Shown: positions 1-7,934, counted from the first letter of the stretch. The stretch: 37,436 bases of DNA from an uncultured Clostridia bacterium (GCA_947630115.1 CANRGG010000018.1:1-37436), one strand, 5' to 3'. Numbers and translations are program-made. The notes: generated from the letters alone by a model not told the origin.

Positions 1-624
1 TTCAAACTCAAGATCGCCATTCCCGACGAGCTTGCCTACGTCAACGTGCTCCGTTCGAGCGGGTGCGATCCTCACAGACATGCGATTTTGGACATCGGGC
101 ACAACTCGGTGCGCCTTTTCATGTATTTGGGCGACCGGTTCGAGAGCGTCCGCGTCATTGACTACGGCTGCAACGCGCTCGACGTCGTGATTTCCGAAAA
201 ATACGGCGTGGACGACCATTACTTATCCGCGACTTACCGTGAAACCAACTATGAGGGCGCGAACGAGCTCGAGGGCTGCCGGGAGATCTACAATGCTATG
301 ACGATCGAGATCCTGAAGGCGGTCAACTTCTACCGTTTCAACGGCGGGGGGAGCCTCGAACACCTGCATTGCTGCGGCGGCGGCGCGAAGAACGCGGCGC
401 TCATCGAAACGCTGCAGCGCGGACTGCCGTTGGAAGTGACCGATCTGAGCGAGTTTTTCCAAACTTCCTCCGAACAAGACGGGGAAACTTCCCAAAAGAC
501 GGAAACTTCCGGCGTAGATGCTTCTTCGGAAGCGGACGGGGAAGGGAAGGCGTCCGGCGAAACAGGATCCAATGAAATCGACTATGCCGTGATCGTTGCC
601 GCAGCCGGCGCAACGATGCAATAA
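1..624 (+). CDS. pilM: Type IV pilus assembly ATPase-like protein PilM, C-terminal part
   Basis: The reading frame is open from base 1, so the N-terminus lies outside the window; 207 residues are visible. PilM is a cytoplasmic actin-like protein that binds the N-terminal tail of PilN and links the pilus motor to the inner-membrane complex. The visible part has the second actin-like phosphate segment (AILDIGHNSVRLFMYLGDR, about residues 29-47), the helical EIYNAMTIEILKAVNFYRF segment and a glycine-rich CCGGGAKN turn, as in PilM/FtsA-like proteins. After the fold comes an acidic, Ser/Thr/Glu-rich low-complexity stretch of about 45 residues, which is unusual for PilM and probably a linker. A PilN-like and a PilO-like gene follow at once, which supports the call. 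An internal GTG at 46 is not the true start. Confidence 0.8.
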   Translation, partial: FKLKIAIPDELAYVNVLRSSGCDPHRHAILDIGHNSVRLFMYLGDRFESVRVIDYGCNALDVVISEKYGVDDHYLSATYRETNYEGANELEGCREIYNAMTIEILKAVNFYRFNGGGSLEHLHCCGGGAKNAALIETLQRGLPLEVTDLSEFFQTSSEQDGETSQKTETSGVDASSEADGEGKASGETGSNEIDYAVIVAAAGATMQ

Positions 625-635
625 GGAGGTGCGAT

Positions 636-1271
636 ATGGATACGACGAACCAACAACAGGAAAAGGAAGTCAAGAAAGACAAGATCCTTGTCCCGGACAA
701 GACGACGTTGAATCTGTGCATGAAGGAGAAGTCGGCGATCTCGCCCGCGCTCTTTGTGCCGATTTTGATCCTGATCCTTGCGCTTGCGCTGGTGATCGGA
801 TATTTCGGGGTCTATAAGCCCTATCAGAGCGTGAAGGCGCGGCAGGCGGAGCTCGATGAAGCGAAATCGAAGCTGCAGCAGACCTACGACCGGATCGACG
901 ATTACGATGACAAGTACAAGGACGCCGAGGGAAACGGCGGCATTGAGACGGAATATAACCGCTATAACTATGAGGGGTTTGACAATACCCTTGCGGACAG
1001 GTTGGACGTTTTGGGGCTCCTTGAGACGCACATTTTCCCCGTCGCGACCGTCAATTCGATCTCGATCGCGAATAAGACCGTGAGCCTCACGATCTCGGGG
1101 ATCAACTCGAAGGAACTTTCCGATCTGCTCATCGATCTTTCCGAAGATAAATTGGTTGCAAATGTCAAAGCATACCGCGGGTCGGATATGGACGATGAAA
1201 CGGCGGAAGGATATTCTTCGTCGGTGAGCATGACGATCACCTTGAACGACGCCGCGCAAGGAGGAGACTGA
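636..1271 (+). CDS. PilN-like type IV pilus inner-membrane protein
   Basis: This 211-residue protein has a short cytoplasmic N-terminus containing KTTLNLCMKEK, which resembles the PilM-binding INLLP-type segment of PilN. One membrane helix follows (about residues 36-60), then a coiled-coil stretch rich in Lys/Glu/Asp (about 64-95) and a mixed alpha/beta C-terminal domain outside the membrane. That order is the PilN/GspL-C plan. An AAGGAGGT site at 623-630 lies 5 bases before the ATG. The gene sits between pilM and a PilO-like gene and is likely co-transcribed with both. Sequence identity with classic PilN looks low, so the call rests on architecture and neighbours. Confidence 0.7.
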   Translation: MDTTNQQQEKEVKKDKILVPDKTTLNLCMKEKSAISPALFVPILILILALALVIGYFGVYKPYQSVKARQAELDEAKSKLQQTYDRIDDYDDKYKDAEGNGGIETEYNRYNYEGFDNTLADRLDVLGLLETHIFPVATVNSISIANKTVSLTISGINSKELSDLLIDLSEDKLVANVKAYRGSDMDDETAEGYSSSVSMTITLNDAAQGGD

Positions 1272-1272
1272 G

Positions 1273-1827
1273 ATGCAGAATTTGATGACGCGCCGCTTTA
1301 CTTTGCGGGAAAAGATCCTGATGTTGGTCCTCATCGTGATCCTTCTTCTGGGACTTTACTTCTTCCTGGTGTTCTATCCCGTGCGGAACCAGCTTGCGGA
1401 TATCGACGCCGAAATGCAGGAAGTCGAGGACAAACAGGTGATCGCAGACGTGATCGAAAAGCGCTATGCGGATATGAATGCGGAACTCGAAGAGATCTTT
1501 TCGATGCCGAAGGACGAGATCACCTATATGCCCGAGTACGACAACATGCAGGACCTGCTCGTCTGCTTCAATAAGATCTTTGCAAGCAATACCAAGTGGG
1601 ATTACGACTATTCCGAGAGCCGCGACGGCGGGATCGTCACCCGGGCGATCCGTCTGAACTTCGAAGCGTCCGATTTCGAGAACGCCAAGGCGATCTTGGG
1701 ACAGCTGACCGACACGGGATACCGCTGCCTTTTGAAGAATCTGAGCCTTTCCCCCGCCGGAGAGGATGTGGAAAACGGAGCGCTCAGGCTCTCACTGACG
1801 ATCGACTTCTACGAGATCGAGAAATAA
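1273..1827 (+). CDS. PilO-like type IV pilus inner-membrane protein
   Basis: The 184-residue product starts one base after the PilN-like stop codon, with GGAGG at 1260-1264 as ribosome site. It has a positively charged N-terminus (TRRFTLREK), one membrane helix at about residues 15-35, a coiled coil (about 38-75) and a C-terminal alpha/beta domain ending in alternating beta residues (ALRLSLTIDFYEIEK). This is the layout of PilO/GspM, which pairs with PilN to form the alignment complex between the motor and the pilus. No secretin-binding protein (PilP) follows, as expected in a single-membrane cell. A terminator hairpin at 1846-1873 closes the cluster. Confidence 0.68.
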   Translation: MQNLMTRRFTLREKILMLVLIVILLLGLYFFLVFYPVRNQLADIDAEMQEVEDKQVIADVIEKRYADMNAELEEIFSMPKDEITYMPEYDNMQDLLVCFNKIFASNTKWDYDYSESRDGGIVTRAIRLNFEASDFENAKAILGQLTDTGYRCLLKNLSLSPAGEDVENGALRLSLTIDFYEIEK

Positions 1828-1845
1828 TCGGAAAACGAAACAGGG

Positions 1846-1875
1846 AAGCCGCCCGTCGGGAAACGGGCGGCTTTA
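1846..1875 (+). terminator. Rho-independent terminator after the pil genes
   Basis: A perfect 10-base-pair stem, AAGCCGCCCG (1846-1855) with CGGGCGGCTT (1864-1873), closes an 8-base loop and is followed by a short, imperfect T run (TTTAT). It lies 18 bases after the pilO-like stop codon and before recX. Confidence 0.7.
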
Positions 1876-1892
1876 TCATAGGGGAAGGAATT

Positions 1893-2513
1893 ATGCCGAA
1901 CATCACTGCGATCACGCCACAGATCAAGGACAAGACGCGCTGCAACATCGAAGTTGACGGCAGGTTTTTTTGCGGCATGAAGCTCGAAACGGTCCTGCAA
2001 AACCATTTGAAAGCGGGGCTTGCCGTCACCTATGAGGAGCTTGCCGCCATCCAGCTCGAGAGCGAGAAGATGACAGCCCTCGACAAAGCGCTTTCCTACA
2101 TCTCCGTCTCCATGAAAACGGAGAAGCAGATCAGAGACTACCTCGCCCGCAAGGGATATGTGGAGGATGTGATCGCCTTCGTCCTCGGGAAGATGAGGGA
2201 GTACGGCTATATCGACGACGCAGCGTTTTCCGCCAGCTATGCCGAGAGCGCGGGAAAACGGAAGGGGCGGCGGCTCATCGCGGCGGAACTGCGCGGGAAA
2301 GGGGTGAGCGATGAGACGATCCGGACTGCGCTGGACGGGTTGGAGGGGGAAAAGGAGAGCGCGGTACGGCTTCTTGAAAAGTATCTGCGCGGCAAAACGT
2401 CGGACAAAACCACTCTGCAAAAGGGCTATCGCTATCTGATCGGGAAGGGTTTCGACTATGAAACGGCGCGCGACGCCTTCAAAACACTCGGAGAAACCTG
2501 CGAGGACGAATGA
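1893..2513 (+). CDS. recX: Regulatory protein RecX
   Basis: RecX binds RecA filaments and limits recombination activity. The 206-residue product has the family's three-helix repeats: LDKALSYISVSMKTEKQIRDYL, then VIAFVLGKMREYGYIDDAAFSASYAES with the typical GYIDD motif, then GRRLIAAELRGKGVSDETI. The N-terminal region (ITAITPQ...CNIEVDGRFFCGM) matches the longer form common in clostridia. The frame is open further upstream, but the ATG at 1893, preceded by GGGGAAGGAA, is the only start after the pil terminator with a ribosome site. The stop overlaps the birA start (ATGA), so the two are translationally coupled. Confidence 0.88.
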   Translation: MPNITAITPQIKDKTRCNIEVDGRFFCGMKLETVLQNHLKAGLAVTYEELAAIQLESEKMTALDKALSYISVSMKTEKQIRDYLARKGYVEDVIAFVLGKMREYGYIDDAAFSASYAESAGKRKGRRLIAAELRGKGVSDETIRTALDGLEGEKESAVRLLEKYLRGKTSDKTTLQKGYRYLIGKGFDYETARDAFKTLGETCEDE

Positions 2514-3190
2514 AAGTTGAACTTTTAACATCGGTTGGATCGACCAACGACTATATCAAGCGCTATCTGGACGGCGGGGAGGACGTCATCGTCTGCGCCG
2601 AGCGCCAGAGCGGCGGCAAGGGCACGAAAGGCCGGAGTTTTCTCTCCGAAACGGGCGGGGTGTATCTTTCGGCGCTCAATTTTTACGAAAATTTCCCTGC
2701 GCGCGACGCCTTTCGAGTCATGGCGCATTCCGCCGTCGCCGTCTGCAAAACGGTCGAGCGGTTCGGGCAGGCGCCCGAGATCAAATGGGCAAACGACGTT
2801 TTTGTCTCGGGCAAAAAGATCTGTGGGATCCTAATCGAGAATTTTCTCGAAAAAGACCGCCTGCGCGCGAGTATCATCGGAATCGGTCTGAATGTTTCCA
2901 ACGATCTGACGGGGCTGGAAACGATCGCCGTGCGCCTTGCCGACGTCATGCCGGAAGCTCCGCAGACCGAAGCGGTGCGTGGCGCTTTGATTGAGGAGCT
3001 TTGCAAAGAGACAACTTTCGCGCAATACTTGAATTATATTAAATTTATTAGGAAAAAGATCCTTGTCCGTGAGGGCGAACGGGAATTTTTTGCGACGGCG
3101 CGGGGCATTCTGGAGGATGGGCGGCTCGAAATCGAGCAAGACGGACGGCTCCGGGCGCTCTCCGCTGCGGAGATCTCCATAAAAATGTGA
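2510..3190 (+). CDS. birA: Biotin--[acetyl-CoA-carboxylase] ligase, monofunctional
   Basis: The enzyme activates biotin to biotinyl-AMP and attaches it to a lysine of biotin carboxyl carrier proteins. Visible motifs are SVGSTND (residues 8-14), the adenylate-binding loop GGKGTKGRSF (35-44, where the family has GRGRRGRxW) and KWANDV (92-97, usually KWPNDV), then GILIEN and IGIGLNV. At 226 residues there is no N-terminal helix-turn-helix, so this is the single-function type and not a biotin repressor. It overlaps recX by 4 bases and ends 6 bases before the next gene. A short AT-rich patch (about 3030-3055) stands out from the GC-rich surroundings. Confidence 0.9.
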   Translation: MKVELLTSVGSTNDYIKRYLDGGEDVIVCAERQSGGKGTKGRSFLSETGGVYLSALNFYENFPARDAFRVMAHSAVAVCKTVERFGQAPEIKWANDVFVSGKKICGILIENFLEKDRLRASIIGIGLNVSNDLTGLETIAVRLADVMPEAPQTEAVRGALIEELCKETTFAQYLNYIKFIRKKILVREGEREFFATARGILEDGRLEIEQDGRLRALSAAEISIKM

Positions 3191-3196
3191 ATCGCT

Positions 3197-4636
3197 ATGA
3201 AATTTTCTTATTCGATGGAACAAATCAGGCGGGCGGACCGCGAAAAAATTTTGTCAGGTACCGACGCGTTTGCGCTGATGGAGCGGACTGCGGAGGCGCT
3301 CGCTGGGACGGTCGCGGAACAGATCCCGCAGGGGGGCGACGCGTTGTTCGTCTGCGGCGGCGGGAACAATGGCGGCGACGGCTTTTGCGCCGCGGAAATT
3401 CTGCGCAAAAAAGGCTTTGACGTCGCGGTTTTGTGCCTTGCGGAGAGATTTTCGGACGAATGCGCGCGGGCAAAGGCGGCTTTCCGGGGCGAAATTTATG
3501 GCAGGATCCCGAGAAGGCGATTTTCTGTCCTTGTCGACTGTCTGCTCGGTACCGGGATCGACCGCGCGCCCGAAGGGGACGTGAAAACACTCATTGAATT
3601 TATCAATTCGAGCGGTTCAACGGTGATCGCCTGTGATCTTCCGAGTGGCCTCGGGGAGAATGGCGTGGCTTTTTCGCCCTGCGTGAGGGCGGATCTCACG
3701 CTTGCGATCGGCGGATTGAAGAACGCCCACTTTTTGGCGGACGGCCGGGACGTCTGCGGCGAGGTGCGCCTTGCCGAAATCGGCTTGACTCTTCCCGCGG
3801 GCGCCGAAATTTGGGAGAAGGAGGACGTCAAAAAACTTTTCCCCAAGCGGAAAAGCCATGTCAATAAGGGGAATTTCGGTGCTGCGGCGATCTTTGCGGG
3901 AAATCCGAAGTACACGGGCGCGGCGTTTCTCGCCGCCGAAGCCTGCTTGAGGTCCGGCGCGGGATATACAAAGCTTTTTGCCGAAGAGCCGTTTTACAGC
4001 CTTGCGGTCGGAAAACTTCCCTCCGTAGTTTTGCAAAAATATGAAAACGATCCGCAAGAATTATTCCAGTCCGACGCGATCGCGCTGGGCTCGGGTGCGG
4101 GCGTCAGCGATGAATTATATCAAATGATTCAAAAGATTTTGAGCGATTTTACAGGAATTTTGCTGCTGGACGCAGACGCTTTGAACGCGCTTTCCCGCTT
4201 TGGAGTTGGGATCTTGAAAAAGAAGGAGTGCCGCGTGATCCTAACGCCGCACCTCAAGGAATTTTCCCGCTTGACGGGGAAGAGTGTTCAAGAAATCTCG
4301 CAGCACGCAATTGAAATTGCCGTGAAATTTGCAAAAGATTACGGCGTTTGTCTGGTTTTGAAAGACAATTCGACCATCGTCACGGACGGGGACAGGACGG
4401 CGATCATCCATCGTGGTTCGCCGGCGCTTGCAAAAGGGGGCAGCGGGGATGTCCTTTGCGGATTTTTGGCGGGAACTTGTGCGCGCGGGGTCTCTCCGTT
4501 TGAAGCTGCCTGTGCTGCCTGCTATCTGTTCGGCCGGGCGGGCGAGCTTGCTGCCGAAAAAATGGGGGAATATTCGTCCTGCGCTTCCGATGTAATCGGC
4601 TTTCTTCCTTCAGCGATTTTAGAGCTTTTTATATAG
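3197..4636 (+). CDS. nnr: Bifunctional NAD(P)H-hydrate epimerase / ADP-dependent dehydratase
   Basis: This 479-residue enzyme repairs damaged (hydrated) NADH and NADPH. The N-terminal YjeF/NnrE domain (about 1-205) carries CGGGNNGGDGFCAAEIL (NNGGDG at 57-62) and LLGTGIDR. The C-terminal ribokinase-like NnrD domain (about 215-479) carries LDADALNAL, LTPHLKEFSRLTG and the nucleotide-binding GGSGDVL motif (GSGD at 415-418). Both domains look complete. The fused form is common in bacteria. The ATG at 3197 lies 6 bases after birA, with no clear ribosome site, which suggests coupling to upstream translation. Confidence 0.93.
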   Translation: MKFSYSMEQIRRADREKILSGTDAFALMERTAEALAGTVAEQIPQGGDALFVCGGGNNGGDGFCAAEILRKKGFDVAVLCLAERFSDECARAKAAFRGEIYGRIPRRRFSVLVDCLLGTGIDRAPEGDVKTLIEFINSSGSTVIACDLPSGLGENGVAFSPCVRADLTLAIGGLKNAHFLADGRDVCGEVRLAEIGLTLPAGAEIWEKEDVKKLFPKRKSHVNKGNFGAAAIFAGNPKYTGAAFLAAEACLRSGAGYTKLFAEEPFYSLAVGKLPSVVLQKYENDPQELFQSDAIALGSGAGVSDELYQMIQKILSDFTGILLLDADALNALSRFGVGILKKKECRVILTPHLKEFSRLTGKSVQEISQHAIEIAVKFAKDYGVCLVLKDNSTIVTDGDRTAIIHRGSPALAKGGSGDVLCGFLAGTCARGVSPFEAACAACYLFGRAGELAAEKMGEYSSCASDVIGFLPSAILELFI

Positions 4637-4675
4637 AATATTGGATAAATTCAATTTGAAATTTTGTTTTTGACG

Positions 4676-4705
4676 TTTTGCATAGTACTATGCGTGACAT
4701 AGTAT
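4676..4705 (+). repeat. Palindromic repeat element, copy 1
   Basis: The 30-base element begins TTTTGCATAGTACTATG and contains the perfect 14-base palindrome GCATAGTACTATGC (4680-4693), then TGACATAGTATT. It matches copy 2 (6676-6705) at 27 of 30 positions. On the plus strand it also reads as TTGCAT, 16 bases, TAGTAT, that is a promoter-like pair with the palindrome in the spacer. It lies between two converging genes, 39 bases after nnr and 3 bases before the stop codon of the minus-strand gene. Confidence 0.75.
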
Positions 4706-4708
4706 TGA

Positions 4709-5467
4709 TTATGCGGCGTATCCGAACAGGCGGACGGTGATCGCGCAAAAGATCAGAACGCTTCCCGCTACGATATAATAGACCGGGAAAAAGGTAAAAA
4801 GGCTCATGGCAAGGAGCAGGATCCCGCTGACGAAATATGGCCGCGCGTTGGACTTTGAAAAAGTTCGTTTCAGTTTTCTTTTGGCGGTCCTTTTTTCGAC
4901 TTCGCCGCAGATCAGGCGCTCCGGATACTTTTTCGTGCGGGAAAAGAGGGCGTAGATCTCGTCGGCGCCGATCTTTTCGATCCCGAAGGATTGGAGCAGT
5001 TTTTCAGCTTCCCGGGAGGCGTCGTTGCAGGCGAGGGTAAATTTTCCATTCCCGAAGCGGCGGATGAGCCGGGCGACCTCATCGGCGGAGACCGGTTCCA
5101 GTGAAAAGACGGGCACGCAGGGACGCTCGTCGATTAAAAGCTCTTCTTCGAAACAATGGGCATTTTTTCCGTCCGCGAGGAAGGCTTCGAGCAGCGCGGC
5201 GCGGACACGTTCCGGCTTTTCGAGCGCCAAGTGCAGCATGAGAGCGTCGCGCGCCTCCCGCTCTTTTTTTGAAAGCAGCTTTTTTCGGTTTTTTCCGTAG
5301 ATCAGGAGCATGGAAAGTGCGCCGATTGCAAGCCCAAGCGCCGCGCCGGCGGAGATTGCGAGCCAGAGCGGGGCGCGAAAGTATCGGAGCACGGCGACTG
5401 ACAGCACGAACGCGCAAAAACCGTAGAAGAGGGCGTCCGAGATCATGGGGAGATCGATTTTTTTCAT
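4709..5467 (-). CDS. Unknown membrane protein with two terminal pairs of membrane helices
   Basis: I do not recognise a family. The 252-residue product has two membrane helices near the N-terminus (about 10-32 and 34-57), a charged cytoplasmic-type domain of about 140 residues, and two more helices at the C-terminus (about 212-250). The central domain contains EEELLIDERPCVPVFSLEPVSADEVARLIRRFG, which hints at an alpha/beta fold resembling restriction-endonuclease-like domains, but I see no convincing catalytic residues. The start ATG (5465-5467) has no strong ribosome site. The gene runs divergently from nadD-yqeK across a 73-base gap and converges on nnr. Confidence 0.75.
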   Translation of the reverse strand: MKKIDLPMISDALFYGFCAFVLSVAVLRYFRAPLWLAISAGAALGLAIGALSMLLIYGKNRKKLLSKKEREARDALMLHLALEKPERVRAALLEAFLADGKNAHCFEEELLIDERPCVPVFSLEPVSADEVARLIRRFGNGKFTLACNDASREAEKLLQSFGIEKIGADEIYALFSRTKKYPERLICGEVEKRTAKRKLKRTFSKSNARPYFVSGILLLAMSLFTFFPVYYIVAGSVLIFCAITVRLFGYAA

Positions 5468-5503
5468 CGACGGGATTTTTGCCCGAAAAATTAAAAATTA
5501 AAC

Positions 5504-5532
5504 TTGCAAAGAACAAAAAAGTATTGTATAAT
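5504..5532 (+). promoter_or_regulatory. Promoter of nadD-yqeK, very close to the start codon
   Basis: TTGCAA (5504-5509), a 17-base spacer and a perfect TATAAT (5527-5532). Only 8 bases separate the -10 box from the ATG at 5541, so transcription should begin at or just before the start codon. Confidence 0.8.
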
Positions 5533-5540
5533 GGGAGCGT

Positions 5541-6674
5541 ATGAGGATCGCGTTGTTCGGCGGCTCGTTCGATCCCGTCCATGCGGAGCATGTGCGGCTC
5601 GCGCGAACTGCCGTGGAGAAACTTGATCTCGATAAGCTCATCGTCATGCCGTCTTACGTCGCGCCGCACAAAAAAGGCGGTGCTGCGGCGGACGGGAAGG
5701 ATCGTTTCGAGCTTTGCAGGATCGCTTTCGAAAAACTTGACCGCGTGGAAGTCAGCGACTATGAGCTGGCGCGGGGCGGCGTGAGCTACAGTTGGCTCAC
5801 CTGCCGCGCTTTTGCCGAAAAATATCCCGACGCCGAGCGCATGTTTCTCGTCGGGGCGGACATGCTCGAGAATTTTTATTCCTGGAAAGAGCCCGAAGAG
5901 ATCTTACGCTGTGTCAGACTCGTCGCCTGTGGCAGGCGGGAAACTCTTCCCGTGGACGCTCACAGCCGCTTTCTCCGCCGCTTTCATACCGATTTCACCG
6001 AGCTGGATTTTGTCGGCGGGGAGCTTTCGTCCAGTTTTCTCCGCGTTTCGCTCTGTTTCGGAAAGGAAGCGGAGGGGCTCGACGAAGGGGCCCTGCGCTA
6101 CATCAAGCAAAAGGGGCTCTACCGTGTGCCGCATTTGGAGGAGGCGCTGCTTCTCGAACGGCCGGAACGTCGTGAGCACAGTTTTCGCACCGCTCTGCTT
6201 GCTTGCAGCCGCGCGAAAAGTTTGGGAATCCCCGAGGAGAAGGCGCTTCTCGCCGCGGCTTTCCATGACTGCGGAAAGAGCGTGCCGCCGACTTCCGCGC
6301 TGCTTTCTGGTTTCGTCCCGCCCGCGGACGTTCCGCCGCCGGTGCTCCATCAATATGTCGGCGCCTATCTGGCGGAGAAATGTTTCGGCGTGGAGGACGG
6401 GGAAGTGCTCGACGCGATCCGCTATCACACGAGCGGAAGGGCGGGCATGTCCGAGCTCGAAAAGCTCATTTATCTTGCCGACCTTCTGGAACCGGGGCGG
6501 AGCTATCCCGGGGTGGAGGAGCTGCGGGAACTGTTTGAACGCGATCTGAACGCCTGTTTGCTGCGCGCTCTCCAAGAGCAGATCGCCTACTTGAGATCGA
6601 TCGAAAAACCCATTTACGGCTTGACGGAAGAGGCTTATCGGTGGATTTTGGAGATCCAAAACGCGAAAAATTGA
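5541..6674 (+). CDS. nadD: Fused nicotinate-nucleotide adenylyltransferase (NadD) and HD-domain phosphohydrolase (YqeK)
   Basis: The 377-residue product joins two enzymes. Residues 1-195 are NadD, which makes deamido-NAD from nicotinate mononucleotide: GGSFDPVHAEH (7-17) is the nucleotidyltransferase signature and SSSFLR (163-168) matches the ISSTxIR motif. Residues 196-377 are a YqeK-type HD domain with H213 and H242-D243 (AAFHDCGK) and a later YHTSGRAGMSELEKLIYLADLLEPGR stretch; YqeK members hydrolyse diadenosine tetraphosphate. In Bacillus subtilis nadD, yqeK and the rsfS homologue are adjacent separate genes, so the fusion keeps that order. The start is fixed by the conserved MRIALFGGSFDP. 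Confidence 0.93.
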   Translation: MRIALFGGSFDPVHAEHVRLARTAVEKLDLDKLIVMPSYVAPHKKGGAAADGKDRFELCRIAFEKLDRVEVSDYELARGGVSYSWLTCRAFAEKYPDAERMFLVGADMLENFYSWKEPEEILRCVRLVACGRRETLPVDAHSRFLRRFHTDFTELDFVGGELSSSFLRVSLCFGKEAEGLDEGALRYIKQKGLYRVPHLEEALLLERPERREHSFRTALLACSRAKSLGIPEEKALLAAAFHDCGKSVPPTSALLSGFVPPADVPPPVLHQYVGAYLAEKCFGVEDGEVLDAIRYHTSGRAGMSELEKLIYLADLLEPGRSYPGVEELRELFERDLNACLLRALQEQIAYLRSIEKPIYGLTEEAYRWILEIQNAKN

Positions 6675-6675
6675 G

Positions 6676-6705
6676 TTTTGCATAGTACTATGTCTGACAT
6701 AATAT
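6676..6705 (+). repeat. Palindromic repeat element, copy 2, in promoter position for rsfS
   Basis: Second copy of the 30-base element at 4676-4705, with three differences. The 12-base palindrome CATAGTACTATG is intact (6681-6692). TTGCAT (6678-6683), a 16-base spacer and TAATAT (6700-6705) make a plausible promoter for rsfS, with the palindrome filling the spacer as an operator would. It begins one base after the nadD-yqeK stop codon. Confidence 0.75.
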
Positions 6706-6749
6706 TAGAAAAAACGCAAAAATTATAAGAAAATCGGGAGGAACTCACC

Positions 6750-7100
6750 ATGGAAAGTTATGAACTCGCCAAAGTTTGCTGCAAGGCCTTGTCCGATAAA
6801 AAGGGCGAGGAGATCGTCATTCTCGACATCCGGGAACAGACGACGCTGTGCAGTTATTTCGTCATCGCAAGCGGAAAGAGCACCACGCAGGTTCGGGCGC
6901 TTGCGGAAAACGTGGAGGAAGTCGTCAAGAAAACGTACGCACTCTCGCCTGTCCGCACCGAAGGTTTTAAGGAAGGCAGCTGGGGCGTCCTCGATTACGG
7001 CGACGTCGTGGTCCATGTGTTCAGCGAGGAGTCCCGCCTTTTTTACTATCTCGAACGGCTCTGGGATTCGGGGAAAAACGTCGAACGTTATGAGGAATAA
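6750..7100 (+). CDS. rsfS: Ribosomal silencing factor RsfS
   Basis: RsfS binds ribosomal protein L14 (uL14) on the large subunit and blocks subunit joining when nutrients run low. The 116-residue product has the family features: DIREQTTLCSYFVIASGKSTTQVRALAENVEE and the C-terminal SWGVLDYGDVVVHVFSEESRLFYYLERLW. Length is typical. GGGAGG at 6736-6741 lies 8 bases before the ATG. The gene follows nadD-yqeK, as in B. subtilis, but a separate promoter-like element between the two may let it be controlled on its own. Confidence 0.94.
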   Translation: MESYELAKVCCKALSDKKGEEIVILDIREQTTLCSYFVIASGKSTTQVRALAENVEEVVKKTYALSPVRTEGFKEGSWGVLDYGDVVVHVFSEESRLFYYLERLWDSGKNVERYEE

Positions 7101-7112
7101 GAGAGGTCTTTC

Positions 7113-7934
7113 ATGAAATTCAAAAGAATTGCGATCTTTTCGGCGGCGCTTGCAGCGGCGCTTTCCGCGGGGCTTTTTTCCGCCTGCGGATCCGGGTATG
7201 AGAGCTACGACGATCCCGGGCTGTACAATGCGGGCAGCGTCGATCTGTCCGTGATGAATATCGACTCCATCGAGGTGGATTGGCGCTGCGGCGCCGTTTC
7301 GGTGAAGAACTCCGCGGAAGCGGAGCGGATCCTGCTGTCCGAGACGATCGATCAGGGGAACGCGGAGGATCTCAAACTTCATTATTATATCGGGGGCAGG
7401 GTCCTCAAGATCAAATTCGCCGCGTCCGGCGCCTCCCTCCCGAAGGATTTTTCGAAGGATCTCTTCGTGACTCTTCCCGCGGGGAAATTTTTGAACGAGC
7501 TGGAGATCGAAAACGACTCGGGCGACGTGAGCGTGGAGGGGGTCTCGATCGGGACGGTTTCCCTCGAATCCGGATCGGGCAACGTCCTTCTGAGCAACAT
7601 TTCGATCAGCAAAGGGGAGCTCAAAACGCAGGCGGGACAGGTTTCGGCGAAGAACGTGACGGCAAGCGAGCTCTCTCTTGAAACCGTTTCGGGCAAGGCT
7701 TATTTGGAAGGGACTTCCTTCACGGAGCTTGACGTCGAGACGAAGTCGGGGCAGATCGAATGGCACCCGCTCGTCAATTTCGGCTTTACCCTTTCCTTTC
7801 GGGCGGGGGGCGGAAATCTCATCGACCATCTGGGACTTTTGCCGAGCGGCGAGAATTACGTGTACGGCGACGGCTTTGCCAGGGCGGAGGTCGAGACCTC
7901 TTCGGGCGATCTCTATCTTACGGCAGCCGACTGA
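7113..7934 (+). CDS. DUF4097-type repeat lipoprotein
   Basis: The 273-residue product starts with a lipoprotein signal (hydrophobic helix, then LFSAC with the lipid-bearing Cys at about residue 25), so it should be anchored on the outer face of the membrane. The rest is a beta-solenoid of DUF4097 type: repeated rungs such as IENDSGDVSVEGVSIGTVSL, ESGSGNVLLSNISI and VETKSGQIEW, each with a Gly/Asp/Asn turn and alternating hydrophobic residues. The function of this family is unknown. It starts 12 bases after rsfS with GAGAGG as ribosome site, so the two are probably co-transcribed. The stop codon lies inside the first unit of a degenerate repeat tract. Confidence 0.8.
   Translation: MKFKRIAIFSAALAAALSAGLFSACGSGYESYDDPGLYNAGSVDLSVMNIDSIEVDWRCGAVSVKNSAEAERILLSETIDQGNAEDLKLHYYIGGRVLKIKFAASGASLPKDFSKDLFVTLPAGKFLNELEIENDSGDVSVEGVSIGTVSLESGSGNVLLSNISISKGELKTQAGQVSAKNVTASELSLETVSGKAYLEGTSFTELDVETKSGQIEWHPLVNFGFTLSFRAGGGNLIDHLGLLPSGENYVYGDGFARAEVETSSGDLYLTAAD

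Noticed and set aside
4676-6705. The two palindromic copies as ends of a mobile element
   Set aside because: They are in the same orientation, enclose ordinary housekeeping genes, and no transposase or target duplication is visible.
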